From assembly GCA_016218805.1 (NCBI GenBank), contig JACRCW010000042.1, positions 1 through 64,000 of the forward strand: 64,000 nt of DNA, read 5' to 3'. Within the stretch, counting starts at the first letter, position 1. Each line of letters starts with the position of its first letter. Below are positions 60,867-64,000 of the stretch, piece by piece. Under the pieces are notes generated by a model. It was not told where the DNA came from, made no database searches, and saw only the letters and a list, made by a program, of their open reading frames with translations. Source of the stretch: Deltaproteobacteria bacterium. GTDB taxonomy: Bacteria; Myxococcota; JACRCW01. The position numbers were made by a program, and so were the translations under genes.

Positions 60867-61690
60867 TGTGGGCAATCCCCGCTCTTCTCCTCGCGCTTGG
60901 GGCTGCCGAGCCGGACGCGCCACCGCAGGACGCCACCCCCATCACGGCGCCGGAGACGGCGCCGCACCGGGATGCAGACCATCCCCTGTGGTCCCGTTCC
61001 CTGCGCATGCTCCCGCAGCTCGCCGCCGCCGCAGGCCTCACTGCGCTGTGGTTTGTCGTCGCGCCGGCGGTGCTCCTCGGCGGTCTGGCGGGCCTGGCGT
61101 TGGGGGGCGGCCTGTTGCTCGGCCCAACCTTCCTCCTCACCTACGCGTACCTGCTCTTCTACGGCGTGTACTACTTCAGCGGGCCCGTCGCCGCCGTGCA
61201 CGTGCTGGCCTACGTGGCGGCGCAGACGCTGCTGGGATGGCTTGCGGGCACGGACCGCCGAGGCCTGGGCCTCTTGCGGCTGCCCGTACGGGCAGCTTCC
61301 GTAGGCGCCGCGGGAATTGCCGTTGGGGCGGTGTCGCTGGTGGAGGCCGCCGCGCTTGGCGTGGTGCTGACGGCCGTGGCCGGTGCGTCCCTGCTCATCA
61401 TGCCGCGCGTCTGGCTGGTTTGGTACCCGCAGTCGGAAGCTGGCAATCCCGACGACGGTGGGCGCCTCCCCCGCGCCTGGCTCGCCGCGACATGCAACGT
61501 GCTGGCCTGCGCGGTGCCCTGCACCGCAACGTTCCTGCCACCGCTGCTGGCGCACAACGCGCTGCTGGCACACCCGCCAGCCATGCTCGGCGCCGTCGCG
61601 GCGGAGGACTTTGTGATTGCCCAGTTCCCGCGGACCGCTAAACGCAAGCGGGTGCATCCACGCCTGGATGACGACGAGGAGGACCGATGA
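60866..61690 (+). CDS. Multi-pass membrane protein, unknown
   Basis: 274 residues. It begins with a short signal-like helix ([14 protein letters not shown]), then a Pro/Asp-rich linker with several acidic residues, then about six membrane helices (for example LWFVVAPAVLLGGLAGLALG, YAYLLFYGVYYFSGPVAAV). It ends with a basic-acidic tail RKRVHPRLDDDEED. No family is recognised. Start and end overlap both neighbours (TGATG and ATGA), so the three genes from 60165 to 61899 form a tightly coupled unit. Confidence 0.55.
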   Translation: MWAIPALLLALGAAEPDAPPQDATPITAPETAPHRDADHPLWSRSLRMLPQLAAAAGLTALWFVVAPAVLLGGLAGLALGGGLLLGPTFLLTYAYLLFYGVYYFSGPVAAVHVLAYVAAQTLLGWLAGTDRRGLGLLRLPVRAASVGAAGIAVGAVSLVEAAALGVVLTAVAGASLLIMPRVWLVWYPQSEAGNPDDGGRLPRAWLAATCNVLACAVPCTATFLPPLLAHNALLAHPPAMLGAVAAEDFVIAQFPRTAKRKRVHPRLDDDEEDR

Positions 61691-61899
61691 ACACCCTGCG
61701 GTGCGCGCTGATGCTCCTGAGCCTGGGCCCGCTGGCCGGCTGCGTGGCGGGCACGCCCGACCCGTGCATGAACCTGTGCTGCACCGGGTGCGCCTGTTGT
61801 GACTCCGCGGAACTGACGCTGGAGCGGGTGCAGCCCTACTGTGCGCGCCCGGGCGAAAAGTGCCCGCCGGGTGACGCGGGTGTCTCCGACGTCCGTTGA
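61687..61899 (+). CDS. Small Cys-rich lipoprotein
   Basis: 70 residues with a clear signal peptide and lipobox (LGPLAGC), so a lipoprotein of 52 mature residues. The mature part contains a dense Cys block (PCMNLCCTGCACC) and two more Cys; with eight besides the lipid Cys, four disulfides or a metal site are possible. It overlaps the previous gene by ATGA. Its last 64 bp overlap the 3' end of the convergent lgt gene. lgt encodes the very enzyme that would lipidate it, but they are on opposite strands. Confidence 0.6.
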   Translation: MNTLRCALMLLSLGPLAGCVAGTPDPCMNLCCTGCACCDSAELTLERVQPYCARPGEKCPPGDAGVSDVR

Positions 61900-62693
61900 G
61901 CCCGCCGCAGCATCCACCACCGCACGCCCACGAGCACCGGGAACAGCAGCAACGACAACACCTGTGACGTCGACACGCGCCCGCCGAACCACGTCCCGCG
62001 TTCGGCATCACCCCGCACCAGTTCCAGCAGCGGCCGCGCCACGGTGTACGCAAGGGCCACGGCGATGAACACCTCGCCGGGGAAGCGGCGCTGGCGCCAT
62101 GCGAGCGGGACGTACAGCAACGCCACGGCCCAGAAGGCCGCCTCGTAGAGCTGCACCGGGTGCACCGGCACGCCGGCGGACGGGTGTCCCTCCGGGAAGA
62201 TGACGGCGGTGGGCCACGTGGTGGGTGTGCCGTGACAGCAGCCCGCTAGGAAACACCCGGCCCGCCCGATGATCATCCCCAGCGCCATCCCAGGCGCCGT
62301 GCAGTCAAACCCCGCGCCGATCCGGTCCAGCCGCCGGAGCCGTGCAAAGGCCAGCATGTTGACGACGACAAGGACGCAGCCGCCGTAGAAGACGAAACCG
62401 GGCTCGGTGATTCTTGCCCAATGCCAGGGGTCAGCCCGCAGCAGTTCCACGGCGGAGTGCACCACCACCCCGCCCAGCACGTGGCCGTCCGCTTCCAGCA
62501 GCGTGTGGAACAGCTTGGCGCCTAGCAGGCCGCTGGCAACAAAGACCAGGCTGCCGTCCAGCAGGTCCCGCGTGCGCCGGCCGTCATGCCGGCCCAGTGT
62601 CACCGCCAGTCCCAGGCCCGCGGCGTACCCGGCCATGTGGAACAGCGCATAGGTGGACAGGATCAGCGGCCCAAGCCGCACCAGCGGATGCAT
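61836..62693 (-). CDS. Prolipoprotein diacylglyceryl transferase
   Basis: Inner-membrane enzyme that transfers diacylglycerol to the lipobox Cys of prolipoproteins, the first step of lipoprotein maturation. 285 residues with about seven helices. The motif GRAGCFLAGCCHG is the family's GRxGCFxxGCCYG signature, and HPVQLYEA is the second one. It starts at the ATG at 62693, 4 bp after the stop of the VWA protein gene. Its C-terminal tail (RRAQRTSETPASPGG) is encoded in DNA that overlaps the small lipoprotein gene. Confidence 0.92.
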   Translation of the reverse strand: MHPLVRLGPLILSTYALFHMAGYAAGLGLAVTLGRHDGRRTRDLLDGSLVFVASGLLGAKLFHTLLEADGHVLGGVVVHSAVELLRADPWHWARITEPGFVFYGGCVLVVVNMLAFARLRRLDRIGAGFDCTAPGMALGMIIGRAGCFLAGCCHGTPTTWPTAVIFPEGHPSAGVPVHPVQLYEAAFWAVALLYVPLAWRQRRFPGEVFIAVALAYTVARPLLELVRGDAERGTWFGGRVSTSQVLSLLLFPVLVGVRWWMLRRAQRTSETPASPGGHFSPGRAQ

Positions 62694-62697
62694 GGGA

Positions 62698-64000
62698 TCA
62701 CATGGGTCCGCACGCGGTGCGGCGCGCGCGCCGTCCCAACGCCAGCGCCGCCCACACGCCCAGGACCAGCGCCAGGCCCACCCACGGGGGCTGCCGCGGC
62801 GGCGAACATTCGCAGCCTGACGCGCCACTGCCCCCGCTGCCCCCCGTCGTCGGCCCCAGGGACGCCATGGAGCCATCGCCGCCCATGCGCCCTTCGTCGG
62901 TGCGCGTCCCCTGCACGGGTTCCACGGCAACACCGGCGGGGTCACGCGCCGGCCGCGCAATGTTGTACTGGGCGTACATCCCCGGGAACTCCAGGGCGAG
63001 CAGCGCGGAGTAGCGGGTCACAATCCCGTAGGTGCGCGCCAGCACCACGGCGGCCTCCAGGCGCGCCGGCGTCTCGCCCAGGACGTCCACCTCGCGTTCC
63101 AGTTCATCCGCCCAGGACTTGGCCATCAGCGCCGGCACCGCCAGGTGCGCACCGGAGGCCCCGCCCGCCAGCAGGCGCGCGCTGTCCACATGCTCCACGG
63201 CATGCCCATCCCGGTCCGTCCCGTTCAACCGCAATTCCAGCGTTTCACCAGCCGCGGACCGGATCCCCAGGGTCAGAACGCTGCCGGGCAGAATCCGCGG
63301 GATTCCCAGATCCATGGTGGACCCGGCGGCATCATCCACGGCAAGCCGCGCGTTCCCCACGCCGTCACGCCGGACCTGCTGGAACATGGCGAGGAATTGC
63401 CCCGGAATGGCGCCGTCCTCCAGCGCAAACGTGGAAATACCGGCAAAACGCTCAGTCAACGCACTGATGAGACGCTGGTTGAGGTCCGCGCCAATCCCAA
63501 GCGCAAACAGGCGTGCCGGACGCCCGGCGCGCGCCTGCGCCTCCTCCAGCGCGTTGATGAGGTCCCCGCTGGATTGCGGCCCCGCGTTGGGGTTGCCATC
63601 CGTGACCAGCACCAGGTCAATGGGACGGCCGGAGTTCTCCGTCGCTGCAATGTCCATGGCGCGGTCCAGGCCGGCGCCCAGGTTGGTGCCCCCCAGCGCG
63701 CGCAGTCCGTTCAGGAACTGCTTGCCCTCGTCGCGCTCGGCCGCGTCATACATCCGTCCCAGCGGCGCGCCCGGGAGCGCCGAGGTGTCCACGCAACCAC
63801 CCAGCCCCACCTGCGGAGCGCCTGCCGCCGCCGTGGCGTCAGAAAACGCCACCACACTAAACCGCTCGCCGTCCTCCAGGTTGTCCAGCGCGCGCCCAAT
63901 CACGTCCACGGATTGCGCGAGTTTGTTCCCGGACATGGACCCGGACACGTCCAGGATGAACACCACCTCGCGTTTCTCCAACTGCTCCGGGCCCAGGTCC
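62698..64000 (-). CDS. VWA-domain protein with MYXO-CTERM-like end, 5'-truncated
   Basis: The frame is open to the window edge, so the N terminus is missing. The VWA domain has a complete MIDAS: FILDVSGSMSG, GGTNLGAG and LVTDGNPN. The sequence before it (GPEQLEKREVV) and the later TYGIVTRYSALLALE resemble inter-alpha-trypsin inhibitor heavy-chain-like (VIT plus VWA) proteins, so a VIT domain is expected upstream. The last 45 residues are a Gly/Ser linker, GCECS, a membrane helix and RRARR, a MYXO-CTERM-like sorting tail. Probably a surface-anchored protein with a metal-dependent adhesion domain. It precedes lgt by 4 bp. Confidence 0.8.
   Translation of the reverse strand, partial: DLGPEQLEKREVVFILDVSGSMSGNKLAQSVDVIGRALDNLEDGERFSVVAFSDATAAAGAPQVGLGGCVDTSALPGAPLGRMYDAAERDEGKQFLNGLRALGGTNLGAGLDRAMDIAATENSGRPIDLVLVTDGNPNAGPQSSGDLINALEEAQARAGRPARLFALGIGADLNQRLISALTERFAGISTFALEDGAIPGQFLAMFQQVRRDGVGNARLAVDDAAGSTMDLGIPRILPGSVLTLGIRSAAGETLELRLNGTDRDGHAVEHVDSARLLAGGASGAHLAVPALMAKSWADELEREVDVLGETPARLEAAVVLARTYGIVTRYSALLALEFPGMYAQYNIARPARDPAGVAVEPVQGTRTDEGRMGGDGSMASLGPTTGGSGGSGASGCECSPPRQPPWVGLALVLGVWAALALGRRARRTACGPM

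Overview
This is a 64 kb stretch of a very GC-rich bacterial chromosome, most likely from the Myxococcota (myxobacteria and relatives). The strongest clue is a pair of secreted proteins that end in a short Cys motif, one membrane helix and an Arg cluster, the MYXO-CTERM layout. One is the giant repeat protein at 15285-22940 and the other is the VWA protein at 62698-64000. The many lipoproteins, the lipid A genes (fabZ, lpxA), the unusually large two-component kinases and the Ser/Gly-rich secreted proteins fit that assignment. I found no rRNA, tRNA, CRISPR array, transposase, integrase or phage gene.

Layout. 1-5400: a Fic-domain protein that looks less GC-rich than its neighbours, then on the minus strand a long-chain acyl-CoA synthetase with a membrane protein behind it, then a tiny DnaJ-type zinc-finger protein. 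5690-10459: a three-gene envelope operon (Asp-box beta-propeller, helix-hairpin-helix protein, lamin-tail lipoprotein); the first two share a C-terminal domain I cannot name, and the third carries a repeat element next to its signal peptide. 10597-15175: APC permease with a UspA-like tail, fabZ, lpxA and a glutamine-synthetase-like gene that has lost active-site residues. 15285-22940 (minus): a 2551-residue surface protein with 17 repeats of about 102 residues. 23222-25644: TPR-like membrane protein, asparaginase, secreted Cys-containing protein. 25645-26511: non-coding, with an operator-like palindrome and eight tandem 22-bp hairpins.

26512-30933 (minus): MFS/spermidine-synthase-like/TPR fusion, a GspE-N plus GAF-like protein and a small membrane coiled-coil protein. 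31029-33880: C39-like cysteine protease, propeller-like protein and, convergent, a DHH phosphoesterase. 34044-43075: plsB-type acyltransferase, alpha-2-macroglobulin lipoprotein and enoyl-CoA hydratase in one operon. 43579-55665: a signalling operon made of a 2315-residue soluble poly-HAMP hybrid kinase, CheR, a CheB lacking its receiver, and two further hybrid kinases. 55771-60104 (minus): argF, argD, a Cys-rich secreted protein and hutH. 60165-61899: two membrane proteins and a small Cys-rich lipoprotein with overlapping stop and start codons. 61836-64000 (minus): lgt behind a VWA protein whose 5' end lies outside the window.

The main themes are envelope building (LPS, phospholipid, lipoproteins, surface adhesin-like repeats) and complex phosphorelay signalling. 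The most unusual items are the shared unnamed domain of the 5690-8438 genes, palindromic repeats sitting in the signal-peptide region of two lipoproteins, the hairpin minisatellite, the long poly-HAMP array, and two degenerate-domain proteins (glutamine-synthetase-like and the N-terminal half of PlsB). Assignments rest on motifs read by eye; no database search was possible.
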